A DNA stretch of 58,856 nucleotides from Bacteroidales bacterium (GCA_021740645.1 JAIOZL010000030.1:1-58856), one strand, 5' to 3'; counted from the first letter of the stretch, positions 1 to 9,602 are shown. The notes: generated from the sequence alone by a model not told the origin. Numbers and translations: made by a program.

Positions 1-749
1 CTGTCAACAAACAGGATACCGTCATTGGTTAGCATTCCGTTGGTAGTTAAGGATGCACCAGCATCGATGGTTACCATTACGCCAAAATCAACCTGCATGG
101 CAGCTGTTGCAGCTGAACCATAAATAATAGGATCGTTGGAAGTAACAGGAATAACAACATCGTTTACACTTGTGGGAACTGCACCCACAAACCAATTGTT
201 AGGATTATCCCAATCATTGTCTTCAAATCCAGTCCATTCATAAGTTCCACAACAACATGAACCGGCTACACAACCGTCAATTAAAGTTGCATTGAATGTA
301 CCAAAGAAAGGATCAAAGAAAAGTGTTTGTCCTTTTACAGGAGCTTTGTCTGCTACTAATCCCCAGTTCAATTCCGTGTCACCACCTAAATAGGTAAAGG
401 TGATCTCGCAAAGAACTGTTGGAGCAGTAACAAATTCGGGCATAAAGTCAGAACCAAACCAGTTAGTCCCCCACTCATCGCCTGCTACGTTAACACCGGT
501 TACCCACTCAATCTGTGGGAACTGGGGGTTAGGATAAGCAGTAGATACGTAAGTGAGTACTGCTGGGTCGTACTGCACGTAAGCCTGAAATGTTAATATA
601 CCATCATCAATTGCTGTGATGGTTAACGGAACGGTAATGGTTCCTCCCGGTGAAGGGATCTGAGGCAATTCTACAGTAATGTTGCCGGCAAATAAACTGC
701 CCGCCAGTAAGAATACCAGGACCATGAATAATGAAATTTGTTTTCTCAT
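1..749 (-). CDS. Secreted cohesin-like domain protein (3' part outside window)
   Basis: The reading frame opens at an ATG at 747-749 and stays open to the window edge (about 249 codons), so the C-terminus is missing. Residues 1-21 are a signal peptide (MRKQISLFMVLVFLLAGSLF then A). Residues 22 to about 150 look like a cohesin-type beta sandwich: a start of alternating short strands (NITVELPQIPSPGGTITVPL), then FQAYVQYDP, a typical cohesin strand pattern, and a late CEITFTY strand. After a Cys-rich turn (CVAGSCCCGTYEW) comes DNDWDNPNNW, common at domain borders in Bacteroidota surface proteins. A T9SS tail would be expected beyond the window but cannot be seen. The gene starts 44 nt after the stop of the dockerin-like adhesin upstream on the same strand, so co-transcription is likely. 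The cohesin call rests on sequence pattern only. Confidence 0.75.
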   Translation of the reverse strand, partial: MRKQISLFMVLVFLLAGSLFAGNITVELPQIPSPGGTITVPLTITAIDDGILTFQAYVQYDPAVLTYVSTAYPNPQFPQIEWVTGVNVAGDEWGTNWFGSDFMPEFVTAPTVLCEITFTYLGGDTELNWGLVADKAPVKGQTLFFDPFFGTFNATLIDGCVAGSCCCGTYEWTGFEDNDWDNPNNWFVGAVPTSVNDVVIPVTSNDPIIYGSAATAAMQVDFGVMVTIDAGASLTTNGMLTNDGILFVD

Positions 750-793
750 TTTGAAATATTTTTATTTTTTCGATATAAAGTTAAACAAAATAA

Positions 794-2254
794 TTATGGG
801 GTACCATCACCGTTGATGTCGCCTGAACATAATCCTGAATAAGAATGGCCAACGGCACTACCACTAACAATAATGGATTGTGTTTCAAAAACAAAGTCGG
901 GGGCATTCCACATAGTTGAGCCTCCGGCCAGTTCCTGGCGCATAGCAAAAGCATCCGCAATGTTGGTAAACCCGTCCCAGGTAACATCACCAGCCAGTAG
1001 TTGCAATGAATTCAAGGCGGGATTTCCGGTTGAAAGGTATTGCCTTGTTTGGAATGCATCGGCAATGTTAAAGCCAGTATGAGGTAATGAAACAGAAGTT
1101 TCGATGGTATAATTCCCATCAATGATACCGCTAAATTCGTAATAGCCGGCAGCATCAGTAGTTGTTGAAAAGATCATCTCAGAAGCATCGTTATAAAATT
1201 CTACCAAACATCCATTTAATGGGGTCATTCCGGTATTGGCATAGGTAACATTACCGCTGATAGTTGATCCGGCTACAACGTTCATAGTCACAGGGATCGT
1301 TGTTGAAGGATTGCCTGCGTCGGTTGAAGTAACAAGTATATCAGCAGTATAGGTTCCTTCGGCTAAACCTGTGGCATCCATGTTTACATCAATGATACTT
1401 GGTAGGTTATCTGCATCAGGCATAGCGGTTCCATTAGTGTATTCAGATCCATCAATTGTTAACCAACCAAGAGCTGACATGGATGCCCGTATACGGAAAT
1501 TGTCAATAGCAAAATACTGGCCTCTGCTTGTTAGAGAACCTTCAATATAATGAAACTTCACCTGGAAGTTAGCATTTGCATAAGCTGAAACATCATATAC
1601 TTTGTGGATACCATTTCCGTTCCAGCTTAACAATCCATCATCAGTCCATGATTCGTATATCATAATCCAGCTTGTGCCATCATAAACATATACCCTGGCT
1701 GTATCTCCAGGATTCCAATCTGCATCAAATGCCTGGTCAAATTCCAGTTGCAGGGCACCACCAACATAGGCTGAAGCGTCAATTACAGGAGTTATCAAAT
1801 CATCATCCATTAGAGTTTCGGCTGGACCATAATTTTGGTATCCATCGGCCCATGCAAAACGAGTACCATCAAAATTGTATCCGTATTTACCAGTTGTATC
1901 GGCCCATGTTACACTGTTGTTCCCATTGTTTACAATGGTCCATGTTCCTGGAATTCCGGCATCAAAATTTTCAGTTAACAAATCTGTTTCATTATAAATA
2001 ACAGAAGCTGCATAAGTTGTTGGGAAATCACCAGTATTCCCCATGGTCATGTCAACCATTGCTGGCATAACAGGAGTTGCATTTTCTGCAATTGTTAACG
2101 GATCAACATTAAAGCCTGGAGTTCCAAGAGTCTCAACTACTATATCGTCAAGATACCAACCTGCTTTGTTCCCATATCCATCAGACCATAACCTGAACCT
2201 GATAACCACATTATCAAATGTATTATAATCGGTTAAATTGAAGTATTCTTTTTT
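794..2254 (-). CDS. C-terminal part of frameshifted giant adhesin, dockerin-like end
   Basis: This is the continuation, in another frame, of the gene that starts at 4991. The frame is open back to 2464, but only the part from 2254 onward reads as the missing continuation (KKEYFNLTDY then VIRFRLWSDG and GWYLDDI, the end of a MAM/jelly-roll domain). It then contains a second jelly-roll domain (LTENFDAGIPGTWTIVNNG to AIDNFRIRAS), a stretch of Ig-like strands (MPDADNLPSIIDVNMDATG), a carboxypeptidase-regulatory-like domain (AGYYEFSGIIDGNYTIETS) and dockerin-like motifs: GFNIADAFQTRQYL, GDVTWDGFTNIADAFAMRQ (D-x3-DG-x2-N-x2-D calcium loop) and the last residues SGDINGDGTP. No T9SS tail is present. 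Joined to the first part, the protein would be about 1398 residues. It has no credible start of its own. Confidence 0.7.
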   Translation of the reverse strand, partial: KKEYFNLTDYNTFDNVVIRFRLWSDGYGNKAGWYLDDIVVETLGTPGFNVDPLTIAENATPVMPAMVDMTMGNTGDFPTTYAASVIYNETDLLTENFDAGIPGTWTIVNNGNNSVTWADTTGKYGYNFDGTRFAWADGYQNYGPAETLMDDDLITPVIDASAYVGGALQLEFDQAFDADWNPGDTARVYVYDGTSWIMIYESWTDDGLLSWNGNGIHKVYDVSAYANANFQVKFHYIEGSLTSRGQYFAIDNFRIRASMSALGWLTIDGSEYTNGTAMPDADNLPSIIDVNMDATGLAEGTYTADILVTSTDAGNPSTTIPVTMNVVAGSTISGNVTYANTGMTPLNGCLVEFYNDASEMIFSTTTDAAGYYEFSGIIDGNYTIETSVSLPHTGFNIADAFQTRQYLSTGNPALNSLQLLAGDVTWDGFTNIADAFAMRQELAGGSTMWNAPDFVFETQSIIVSGSAVGHSYSGLCSGDINGDGTP

Positions 2255-4991
2255 TCCACCATGTGTTATCTGGAACCTCAGAACCTGTTCCCCAGTCAGC
2301 ATATGAATCTTCATCAAAAGCTGGTCCATCAGCAGTATATAAACCTTCTTCCCTGTAATTTCCTGCTCCGAAATAAGTAGATTCGGGTAGTTGGTCGTAA
2401 GTAGCTCCGCCATCAGTAGAGATTTCAACATAGCAATGGTCAGAATTTCCATCCGTCTTAGCAATTTGCCAGAACGATAGCATTACATCACTTTTAGCTG
2501 TAAAATCAAAAGTCCCCAACATAAACAATACATTGTCATCATCTAATGTATAAGGATTATGAACCGAATTAAGTCCACCATGCTGTAAATCAGTATTGAT
2601 TACCCAGTTTGTAATATTTTCAAAATTGTTTCCAGTGATACTCATACCGGATTCAAAATCTTCAGTTACCGGTAAAGAAGTGAATGCCTCAAAACTTGTA
2701 AGGAATGAAATCGGTCCAAGCCATGTACTGTAATCACCTCCACCACAATTTGTGCGCAAATACACATCATAAGTTGTTGCAGATGTTAAACCAGTTAGGT
2801 TGTAGGTATGATCTGTACCAAAAGGAAAGTTATAAGAATAAGTTGTTCCTGTTCCGGGAACAAATCCGAGCTCACCAATTTCAATTTCCCAATCCGTTGC
2901 AGATCCACCTTCTGTCCAGTTCAAATTAGCCGATGTTGTCGTGACATCGCTAATGAAAATATTTATTGGTTCCAAACATGTTGGTAAAGCTTCAACTTCA
3001 ATGTCATCAATTTGAATAGTCAGGTATTCCGAACTATTTGAATGTTTTATTACAAAATAATTATTTGTACCAGTATAGCCATTTAACCAGACGTCAAATG
3101 GTTCATACACCCAGGCAGATGTAAATGTAACCGATGTTAATAATTCAAATGTATTTTGATCGGCGGGGTTTGACATTGTGCCAATTAAAAGTTCAGCACC
3201 TGCTGTACTTGACTGTGCATTAAATTTTAACCGATTCGGAGCTAAATCCAAAACCGGAGGAGAGATTAACATTAAGGTTGAGTTTAAATCCCATGAATTT
3301 TCCATTTGGAAATAACCTCCCTGGTTTCCGTTCCATGCAAATCCATCTGCACATAAAAGGATACTTGACCAACAAGCTGGCATTTCACCCCAACCAACAC
3401 CGTCAAAATTTTCAGAAAATGGTACAGTATAAAAATCGCAAGGTGTTACAAAAGTTGCAGGTCCTGACCATGCACTAACATCTCCACCACCACAATCGGT
3501 TTGAACGTAAAAGTCGTATTCGGTCGCAGAAGTAAGTCCTGTAATTTCGTATGGATTAGTAACTCCACTTACTGTAGGTGTTCCTGTTGGAACAAATCCT
3601 GCTAAACCATATTCAATATTCCATGAAGTAGCTCCATTTAATTCAGTCCAGTTTAAGTTTGCTGAATTTATCGTTAAGTTATCTGCAGACAGGTCTTCCG
3701 GACGGATACAGCTTGGCATATCGTCTATTGTAATATCATCAATATATGCAGCTTGATACACAGTAGATACGTCAGCTTTAAAGGCTATATAGGTATCAGT
3801 ACCCAAATATCCATTCAAATAAATGTCATACTCATGGAAGTCGTTGTATACATAAAAGTTTTCATAAGCTTCAAATGTAGATTCATCAGAAGGATCTGAC
3901 ATTGTTCCTACAATAAAATTGGGGAAACTCTCTCCTTTTGCAAAGAAGTGAACCATTTTATCAGCCAGTGATCCGGCTCCAACCTCAATTTGTGGAGAAA
4001 TAAAAATTAAGGTAGAAGCTGCATCATCTCCATTTGCCATTACCAGACAATTAGAGCCATTGGTGCCGCTATAAGTTGTCGTTTCAATTTTAGCATAGTT
4101 TCCTGTTGAAATAAAAATCTTAGTCCAGCAATAGGGCAAAACAGGTGTTGCTACACTTTCAAAATCTTCTGTAAATGGCGTTACGAATGAACCACATACG
4201 GTTGTAAAACTCCAAACAGGCCCATCAGTATAGCCATTTGCATTCCGTGATACGACCTGCCAGTAATAGGTTTCAGTTTCATTCATTGTTCCCGGATCAA
4301 ATGTTCCGGTTGCTCCTGCAACTGCATTGTCAACTACTTTTGTTATCGGAGGGTTATCCGTACCGAAATAAATATCATAGTTGTCTGTATCAGCACCAAA
4401 GTCCCATGTAAGGTCATCATTAACACCAACATAAATTCCTCCATTAGCTGGAGTTGGATTAAAGGCCTGAGTAGGATATCCTGTAGGAATGTAGGTAATT
4501 GTTATGGTCCAGGTATTATTGTCAACTTTTACTGAGTCAATACTACAATAATTTACATAATGTGTTGCACCGGCGTGCATTTCAAAATCAATATCTCCGC
4601 CACCAACTACTCCATTGGCAATATCAAGCCCTTCTCTGGAATAAGATGCTGTGCCAGGTGTATAAATAGATGGGCCATTCGTCATACTAGCTTCATGTAT
4701 ACCACCTGGGGATACACAACGAAAATGAGAACGTTGCCGGTAAACAGCTGAGTTTGCATCAGATGTCATATCATATGCAACATCTGTACTGAGAATTGTT
4801 GCTCCTACTGGTATTGTTACTGTCATCATTCCCGGGCAGTTCGAGGATTGAGTACCACTATACCAGGTAAAATTTTTATCGGTTTCAATATCACCTGAAT
4901 TGTAGGTAGCACTTGCTGTTCCCAATTGACCAAAGGAAGCTCCGTAAAGAAACAGCATAAATAATAATAAAATTGTTGATTTCGTTTTCAT
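2223..4991 (-). CDS. N-terminal part of frameshifted giant adhesin (FN3 and cleaved-adhesin domains)
   Basis: Starts at ATG 4991 with a signal peptide (MKTKSTILLLFMLFLYGASF then GQ). After an N-terminal domain of about 135 residues come alternating fibronectin type III modules (for example SANLNWTELNGATSWNIEYG) and cleaved-adhesin/MAM-like jelly rolls (FTEDFESVATPVLPYCW, FSENFDGVGWGEMPACW, VTEDFESG). This is the usual build of Bacteroidota surface adhesins and gingipain-type haemagglutinin regions. The frame runs into eight out-of-register codons and a stop at 2223. Removing one A from the A7 tract (T7 at 2249-2255 on the plus strand) joins ...NTWWKK to EYFNLTDY and restores the domain. So the gene is either broken, mis-sequenced at the homopolymer, or read through by slippage. 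A -7 type box lies upstream at 5059-5052. Confidence 0.75.
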   Translation of the reverse strand: MKTKSTILLLFMLFLYGASFGQLGTASATYNSGDIETDKNFTWYSGTQSSNCPGMMTVTIPVGATILSTDVAYDMTSDANSAVYRQRSHFRCVSPGGIHEASMTNGPSIYTPGTASYSREGLDIANGVVGGGDIDFEMHAGATHYVNYCSIDSVKVDNNTWTITITYIPTGYPTQAFNPTPANGGIYVGVNDDLTWDFGADTDNYDIYFGTDNPPITKVVDNAVAGATGTFDPGTMNETETYYWQVVSRNANGYTDGPVWSFTTVCGSFVTPFTEDFESVATPVLPYCWTKIFISTGNYAKIETTTYSGTNGSNCLVMANGDDAASTLIFISPQIEVGAGSLADKMVHFFAKGESFPNFIVGTMSDPSDESTFEAYENFYVYNDFHEYDIYLNGYLGTDTYIAFKADVSTVYQAAYIDDITIDDMPSCIRPEDLSADNLTINSANLNWTELNGATSWNIEYGLAGFVPTGTPTVSGVTNPYEITGLTSATEYDFYVQTDCGGGDVSAWSGPATFVTPCDFYTVPFSENFDGVGWGEMPACWSSILLCADGFAWNGNQGGYFQMENSWDLNSTLMLISPPVLDLAPNRLKFNAQSSTAGAELLIGTMSNPADQNTFELLTSVTFTSAWVYEPFDVWLNGYTGTNNYFVIKHSNSSEYLTIQIDDIEVEALPTCLEPINIFISDVTTTSANLNWTEGGSATDWEIEIGELGFVPGTGTTYSYNFPFGTDHTYNLTGLTSATTYDVYLRTNCGGGDYSTWLGPISFLTSFEAFTSLPVTEDFESGMSITGNNFENITNWVINTDLQHGGLNSVHNPYTLDDDNVLFMLGTFDFTAKSDVMLSFWQIAKTDGNSDHCYVEISTDGGATYDQLPESTYFGAGNYREEGLYTADGPAFDEDSYADWGTGSEVPDNTWWKKRILQFNRL

Positions 4992-5051
4992 ACGTTGTTG
5001 AATTTAGTTTAGAATTACATTATTTCATAATCTTAAAAACCAAGATTGCTG

Positions 5052-5059
5052 CAAATGTA
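5052..5059 (-). promoter_or_regulatory. Bacteroidota-type -7 box for the giant adhesin
   Basis: On the minus strand TACATTTG matches the TAnnTTTG consensus exactly and lies about 60 nt upstream of the adhesin ATG at 4991. The -33 region is only T-rich, not TTTG, so the call is moderate. Confidence 0.4.
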
Positions 5060-5217
5060 TATTGAGGATATAATAAAAAAGTCTCATGAGGTAGGTCAGG
5101 ACATACAATAGAGGTCTTAACTTACATATTGAGACTAGTTTCTATAGAGCTAGTAGATCCGAGTAGTATATTACTGGAAAGCTAAAGCTGAGTTAGGAAG
5201 TTCAATAATTTAGTGGA

Positions 5218-6399
5218 TTATTTTAAAGCTTCCAGGTATTGTGTAGGAGTCTTTCCTGTAAGCTGTTTAAAAATACGATAAAAACTTGCCTTTGAATTAA
5301 AGCCTGCATCGTAAGCCAGGCTGATCAGTTTTAAATGTTTGTTTTTCGGATCTTCCATCAAGCGCTCTACTTCATCTACCCTGTACTGGTTAACAAACTC
5401 ATAAAAGTTTTTATTGTGTATTTTATTAATGACTGATGATAACTGATTTCTGGAGATTTCAAGAGAGTTTGCGAGTTCCGGTAAACTAAGCTCAGGATTT
5501 AAAAAGGGTTTTTCTTTGTCCATATAGCTTATCAAAAGATCATTTAACTCAAGCTGTGCGGGATCCTCCATTACATCCTCGGTCTTTTTTTGTTGTTCTT
5601 GGTCATTAAGTTCGGGATCAATCCGTTTTGGCACAAATTTCTTGATGTTTAAGGAATGATCGCGGATGGTATCAATGTCAAGTTTAAAAATTTCAGGGCT
5701 TTTCACCGCAGCATAACTGATGATGTAGATAACCACTACTAGTATCAAATAAGTGTATACAAAGTAGTTAAAACCAACATTTACATTCAAATATTCCAGA
5801 TTCAAACCTAACGTACCGATGACCCATGAAAACAGATTCAATGAAATACCCACATAGAGTACTTTGATAATACTTTTGTCCAGTGTTGATTGATAGTCTT
5901 TAATTTTTTTCTGATAGCTTCGAATTAACCTTAAGGAGAGGATTGAATAGATTATACCCTGTAAAGCAATTATCTCATTGCTGATGACCTCAAAAATATC
6001 AAAATACTGAGTAGGGTTATCTTTCATCATTAATTTTTCCTCACCCGAAAGGAGAAAAAATTCCATATTCAATATTATACTTAGTAAGAAAGGTAAAAAA
6101 TGAAATAAGTCCAGTCTTAGGAATTTTCCATGCTTTTCAAGCAAATACTTTACTTGCAAGTATAAAAGCGGAAAAAAAAGGAATAACAATTGATCCACTG
6201 ACATTAATAAATGTGGAAACTTTAGATAAAGCCCTTTGTCAATCAAAGCAAAAGTCAGCAGCACAACTCCCCAGCACAAGGTAAGCAATGCCAAAAGCCT
6301 GTTGGATATTTTATTCGTCCTGATCGAGAATAAAAATACAGAAAGTAAAAATCCCTGAACAGCCCCAAGGTATAGTATTATCCGAATTGTCTCATTCAT
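5218..6399 (-). CDS. Membrane-anchored AraC-family transcriptional regulator
   Basis: 393 residues. The first 230 residues hold about seven hydrophobic segments (near 5-26, 33-52, 62-82, 98-118, 143-160, 180-198 and 206-226). The cytoplasmic C-terminal part from about 290 is an AraC-type double helix-turn-helix: SLPELANSLEISRNQLSSVI (first HTH) and ISLAYDAGFNSKASFYRIF with QLTGKTPTQY (second HTH). Such 7TM-AraC proteins are common in Bacteroidota and are thought to couple an unknown membrane signal to transcription. It is transcribed divergently from the leucine-rich-repeat T9SS protein at 6594, with 194 nt between the start codons. It is therefore a plausible local regulator of that gene or of the adhesin pair downstream, but the sequence gives no direct proof of a target. 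Confidence 0.88.
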   Translation of the reverse strand: MNETIRIILYLGAVQGFLLSVFLFSIRTNKISNRLLALLTLCWGVVLLTFALIDKGLYLKFPHLLMSVDQLLFLFFPLLYLQVKYLLEKHGKFLRLDLFHFLPFLLSIILNMEFFLLSGEEKLMMKDNPTQYFDIFEVISNEIIALQGIIYSILSLRLIRSYQKKIKDYQSTLDKSIIKVLYVGISLNLFSWVIGTLGLNLEYLNVNVGFNYFVYTYLILVVVIYIISYAAVKSPEIFKLDIDTIRDHSLNIKKFVPKRIDPELNDQEQQKKTEDVMEDPAQLELNDLLISYMDKEKPFLNPELSLPELANSLEISRNQLSSVINKIHNKNFYEFVNQYRVDEVERLMEDPKNKHLKLISLAYDAGFNSKASFYRIFKQLTGKTPTQYLEALK

Positions 6400-6421
6400 C
6401 TATTCAGTTATCAATCTTTTC

Positions 6422-6452
6422 CAAAATTAACATTAATATGGAGGGAATCAAA
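6422..6452 (-). promoter_or_regulatory. Predicted promoter of the AraC-family regulator gene
   Basis: On the minus strand TTTG (6452-6449) is followed after 19 nt by TAATTTTG (6429-6422). This matches the Bacteroidota sigma-ABfr layout TTTG-N19-TAnnTTTG on both boxes. The expected start site is about 15 nt upstream of the ATG at 6399. Confidence 0.55.
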
Positions 6453-6556
6453 AATATAAAAAAATATGAGGCGGTCTCATCTTGTATTAATCGGACTCAA
6501 TTAATTTTTTGTTGTCTCAAAAGATACCATGAGCCCTGAATCATGAAAACCTGGTA

Positions 6557-6564
6557 TACATTTG
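6557..6564 (+). promoter_or_regulatory. -7 box upstream of the LRR protein gene
   Basis: TACATTTG matches TAnnTTTG exactly. A start site about 7 nt downstream would leave a leader of about 23 nt before the ATG at 6594. It would also place the alternative upstream ATG at 6543 outside the transcript, which helps choose 6594. No clear -33 TTTG was found. Confidence 0.45.
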
Positions 6565-6593
6565 TCCAGAAAATGAGATTAAAAACTAACGAT

Positions 6594-9500
6594 ATGAAAA
6601 AATTCAATGTTAAAGTCTTGCTGATTGGACTTCTGATTGTAATCGGATTACTTACACTAGTGGTTACAACCTTCGGACAAACCAATCCCCCAGCTAATTT
6701 AAGCGCAACAGTAGAAGATGAAAATGATGTGAATCTATTTTGGAATGCACCTGCAACAGGTGATTCAACTTATTTGCATTGGGACAGTGGTGAAAACGAA
6801 GATTCATTTGGTAACTTCCTGAATCCTGTGACTTATTTGTTTGCATCAAAATATGATCCGGTACATATTGAAGATTATGATGGCTGGAACATCACCCAAT
6901 TGCGATTCTTTCTTACCAATCCCTTACCAACTGTACAAATAAAAGTATGGACAGGACCTGATGCTACAGAAATATACAGCCAGGATGTTCCTACCTTTAA
7001 TGTGAATGACTGGACTGAAATAGAACTTGATGTCCCGGTAACCATCGATGCAAGTACAGAACTTTGGTTTGGTTTGTATGTGGATATGCCTGAACCGGGT
7101 CCGGTGATGGGAACGGATAGTGGTCCTGCAATAGATGGATATGGAAACATGTATTACATATATGGTAACTGGTATTCTGACTTTAATTTGAACTGGAACA
7201 TACAAGCGAAAATAGAAGCGCCCAGCTTGCCTATTTCGTTACATTGGGATAGTGGTGAAAATGCCGATTCATGGGGCTTTTTCCTGAATGCCGCACAATT
7301 CGATGCAGCAGCCAAATGGGACCCTGTACATATTGCCTCTTATGACAACTGGCAAATTACTGAAATGCGTTTTTGGGTAGCTAACCCTATGCCAACACTT
7401 CAACTCAAAATCTGGACAGGTCCGGATGCCACCGAGATTTACAGCCAGGATATTGAAAGTTTTAATGTGAACAACTGGACCGAAATAACACTGGAAAATC
7501 CGGTAACCATTGATGCAAGTACGCAATTATGGGCCGGTTTGTATGTGGATATGCCTGAGGCCGGACCTGTAATGGGGCTGGATGAGGGACCTCCCATTGT
7601 CGGATATGGCAATAATTATAAATATTTAGGGAATTGGTATCAAGACGCTGGTGCAAACTGGAATATTCAGATTACGGTTGAAAATCCCGACAAAAATGGA
7701 ATGAAAGGCTTGCTTGGCTACAATGTTTACCGCAACGGGCAACAGATAAATGAAGAAACCTGGGGAAGCACTGCCTACATTGATGAAAACCTATTGAATG
7801 GCTCTTATAATTATTATGTAACTGCTGTTTACGATGAAGGTGAATCTGATCCATCCAATACAGTAAATGTGATCATCAACCAGCCTGTGATTGAATATGC
7901 CGACTCAATGGCGTTGGTTGATTTATATAATAATTGTAACGGCCCCAATTGGATCATAAATGATTTATGGCTGGAAGGGCCGGTAAATGAATGGCACGGT
8001 ATAATTACTGAAGGAACAAGGGTAGTTGAAGTTTGGAGGCAAAGTAACAACCTAACGGGTGATATCCCTGAATCAATAGGTGATCTTACAGCACTCGAAT
8101 CACTTCATCTTTCATCAAATCAAATTACTTCCATTCCTGAAAGTATAGGGAATTTAACTTCTTTAACAGAATTATGGTTAGGTTGGACTCCAATTACAGT
8201 TATTCCGGGATCAATTGAGAATTTAGTTAACCTAAAGGAATTACATTTAGGACAAATGGTAAATCCATTGGGAACATTACCTGATGAAATTTGCAACCTT
8301 GAAAGTTTGGAATGGTTTGCCCTGGGAAGTTCAGGATTAAATAGTTTACCCGATAATTTTGGGAACCTGACATCATTAGAATCACTTTTTCTTCAAGATA
8401 ATAATTTAACCGAATTGCCTGCAGGATTTGGTGGAATGGAAAGTCTTGATTACCTGACATTAGATGGAAATCAGCTCACAACCCTGCCGGATAGTTTTGG
8501 CGATCTGGATAATCTTATAACCTTGAAAGTTGAAGAAAACCAGATAACCCATTTTCCGGAAAGTTTTGGTGACCTGGAATCACTTGAAATTTTGTGGGGT
8601 AGGTGGAATCAAATTAATGCTTTGCCCGAATCATTTGGCAACCTGGATGTATTGAATTTCATTTGGATAGGAGGTAATAACCTTACTGAACTTCCTGCAT
8701 CCTTCTCTGATTTGGCCTCCATTGAAACATTGGGTTTAAATAATAACCAGTTAGCCAGTTTACCTGAAGATTTTGGAAACTTAGAAACACTTGAAATTCT
8801 TGAGTTAGGTGCAAATAATCTCAGTGAACTTCCTGAATCCATAGGAAACCTCCCTAATTTGAGTGTTTTTGCGGTTATGATTAATAACCTGACGGCTCTT
8901 CCTGAATCTTTTGGAACTCATGAGATCGATTCTGTTTTTCTCCACGATAATCAAATTACAGAACTGCCTGTTGCAATGTTTGACAATAGTTTTGACATCT
9001 TAGTTATTCAGGAAAACAATCTTCAGTTTGGAAGCATCGAACCCTTTATGGATAATGGTATTGACGAATTCTATTATGGACTTCAGGGAATGATCGGACA
9101 GGATACCACCATTGAAGTGATCAACAACGAAACGATTGAATATACAATTGAAGTTTCGGGTGATTATAACGTTTATAAATGGTACAAAGATGGGACTTTA
9201 CTTTCAGAGCAAACATCTAATACACTATACATTGAGAATGCCTCTTTTGATGATCAGGGAACTTATGTCTTAAAAGTGACCAATACACTTGTACCCGATC
9301 TGGAACTGGTAAGTTATAATGCTGAAGTGAGTATTGTTACAGGAATGCAGAATATTGCTATCGAAGGACTTAAAATATATCCTAATCCTGTTACTGGAAA
9401 TGTAGTCACATTGAAAATAGAAAATAACCAAAAGATGAGTGAGGTTAGAATGTTAAGTATTTCCGGTCAAATCCTAATTACAGATAAAATCCTTTCATCG

Positions 9501-9602
9501 GAAATGACACTTGATGTTAGTATGCTGCAAGAAGGGCTGTACCTGTTGCAGGTGATTTATGCAAATGGAATAACACAAATTGAAAAAATTATAGTGAATT
9601 AA
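6594..9602 (+). CDS. T9SS-sorted leucine-rich-repeat surface protein
   Basis: I take the ATG at 6594 (1002 residues) because it gives a clean signal peptide (MKKFNVKVLLIGLLIVIGLL... cleaved near FGQ), whereas an in-frame ATG at 6543 adds a 17-residue non-signal extension. Residues from about 61 and 215 are two tandem copies of one domain of about 155 residues (LHWDSGENEDSFG and LHWDSGENADSWG; both contain LKIWTGPDATEIYSQD or nearly so). After an FN3-like stretch and the linker ALVDLYNNCNGPNW come about 13 leucine-rich repeats of 23 residues (pattern SFGNLxxLExLxLxxNxLTELPE, near 490-810). An Ig/PKD-like domain and a T9SS tail follow (LKIYPNPVTGNVV ... EGLYLLQVIYANG ... EKIIVN). The protein is predicted to be exported and anchored or released at the cell surface; its ligand is unknown. 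Confidence 0.9.
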   Translation: MKKFNVKVLLIGLLIVIGLLTLVVTTFGQTNPPANLSATVEDENDVNLFWNAPATGDSTYLHWDSGENEDSFGNFLNPVTYLFASKYDPVHIEDYDGWNITQLRFFLTNPLPTVQIKVWTGPDATEIYSQDVPTFNVNDWTEIELDVPVTIDASTELWFGLYVDMPEPGPVMGTDSGPAIDGYGNMYYIYGNWYSDFNLNWNIQAKIEAPSLPISLHWDSGENADSWGFFLNAAQFDAAAKWDPVHIASYDNWQITEMRFWVANPMPTLQLKIWTGPDATEIYSQDIESFNVNNWTEITLENPVTIDASTQLWAGLYVDMPEAGPVMGLDEGPPIVGYGNNYKYLGNWYQDAGANWNIQITVENPDKNGMKGLLGYNVYRNGQQINEETWGSTAYIDENLLNGSYNYYVTAVYDEGESDPSNTVNVIINQPVIEYADSMALVDLYNNCNGPNWIINDLWLEGPVNEWHGIITEGTRVVEVWRQSNNLTGDIPESIGDLTALESLHLSSNQITSIPESIGNLTSLTELWLGWTPITVIPGSIENLVNLKELHLGQMVNPLGTLPDEICNLESLEWFALGSSGLNSLPDNFGNLTSLESLFLQDNNLTELPAGFGGMESLDYLTLDGNQLTTLPDSFGDLDNLITLKVEENQITHFPESFGDLESLEILWGRWNQINALPESFGNLDVLNFIWIGGNNLTELPASFSDLASIETLGLNNNQLASLPEDFGNLETLEILELGANNLSELPESIGNLPNLSVFAVMINNLTALPESFGTHEIDSVFLHDNQITELPVAMFDNSFDILVIQENNLQFGSIEPFMDNGIDEFYYGLQGMIGQDTTIEVINNETIEYTIEVSGDYNVYKWYKDGTLLSEQTSNTLYIENASFDDQGTYVLKVTNTLVPDLELVSYNAEVSIVTGMQNIAIEGLKIYPNPVTGNVVTLKIENNQKMSEVRMLSISGQILITDKILSSEMTLDVSMLQEGLYLLQVIYANGITQIEKIIVN

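Noticed and set aside
2223..2464. Programmed -1 frameshifting at the A7 tract
   Set aside because: The canonical A-AAA-AAG slip would move the ribosome by -1, which leads to a third frame. The downstream part needs +1 (one A fewer), so a dnaX-type signal does not fit.
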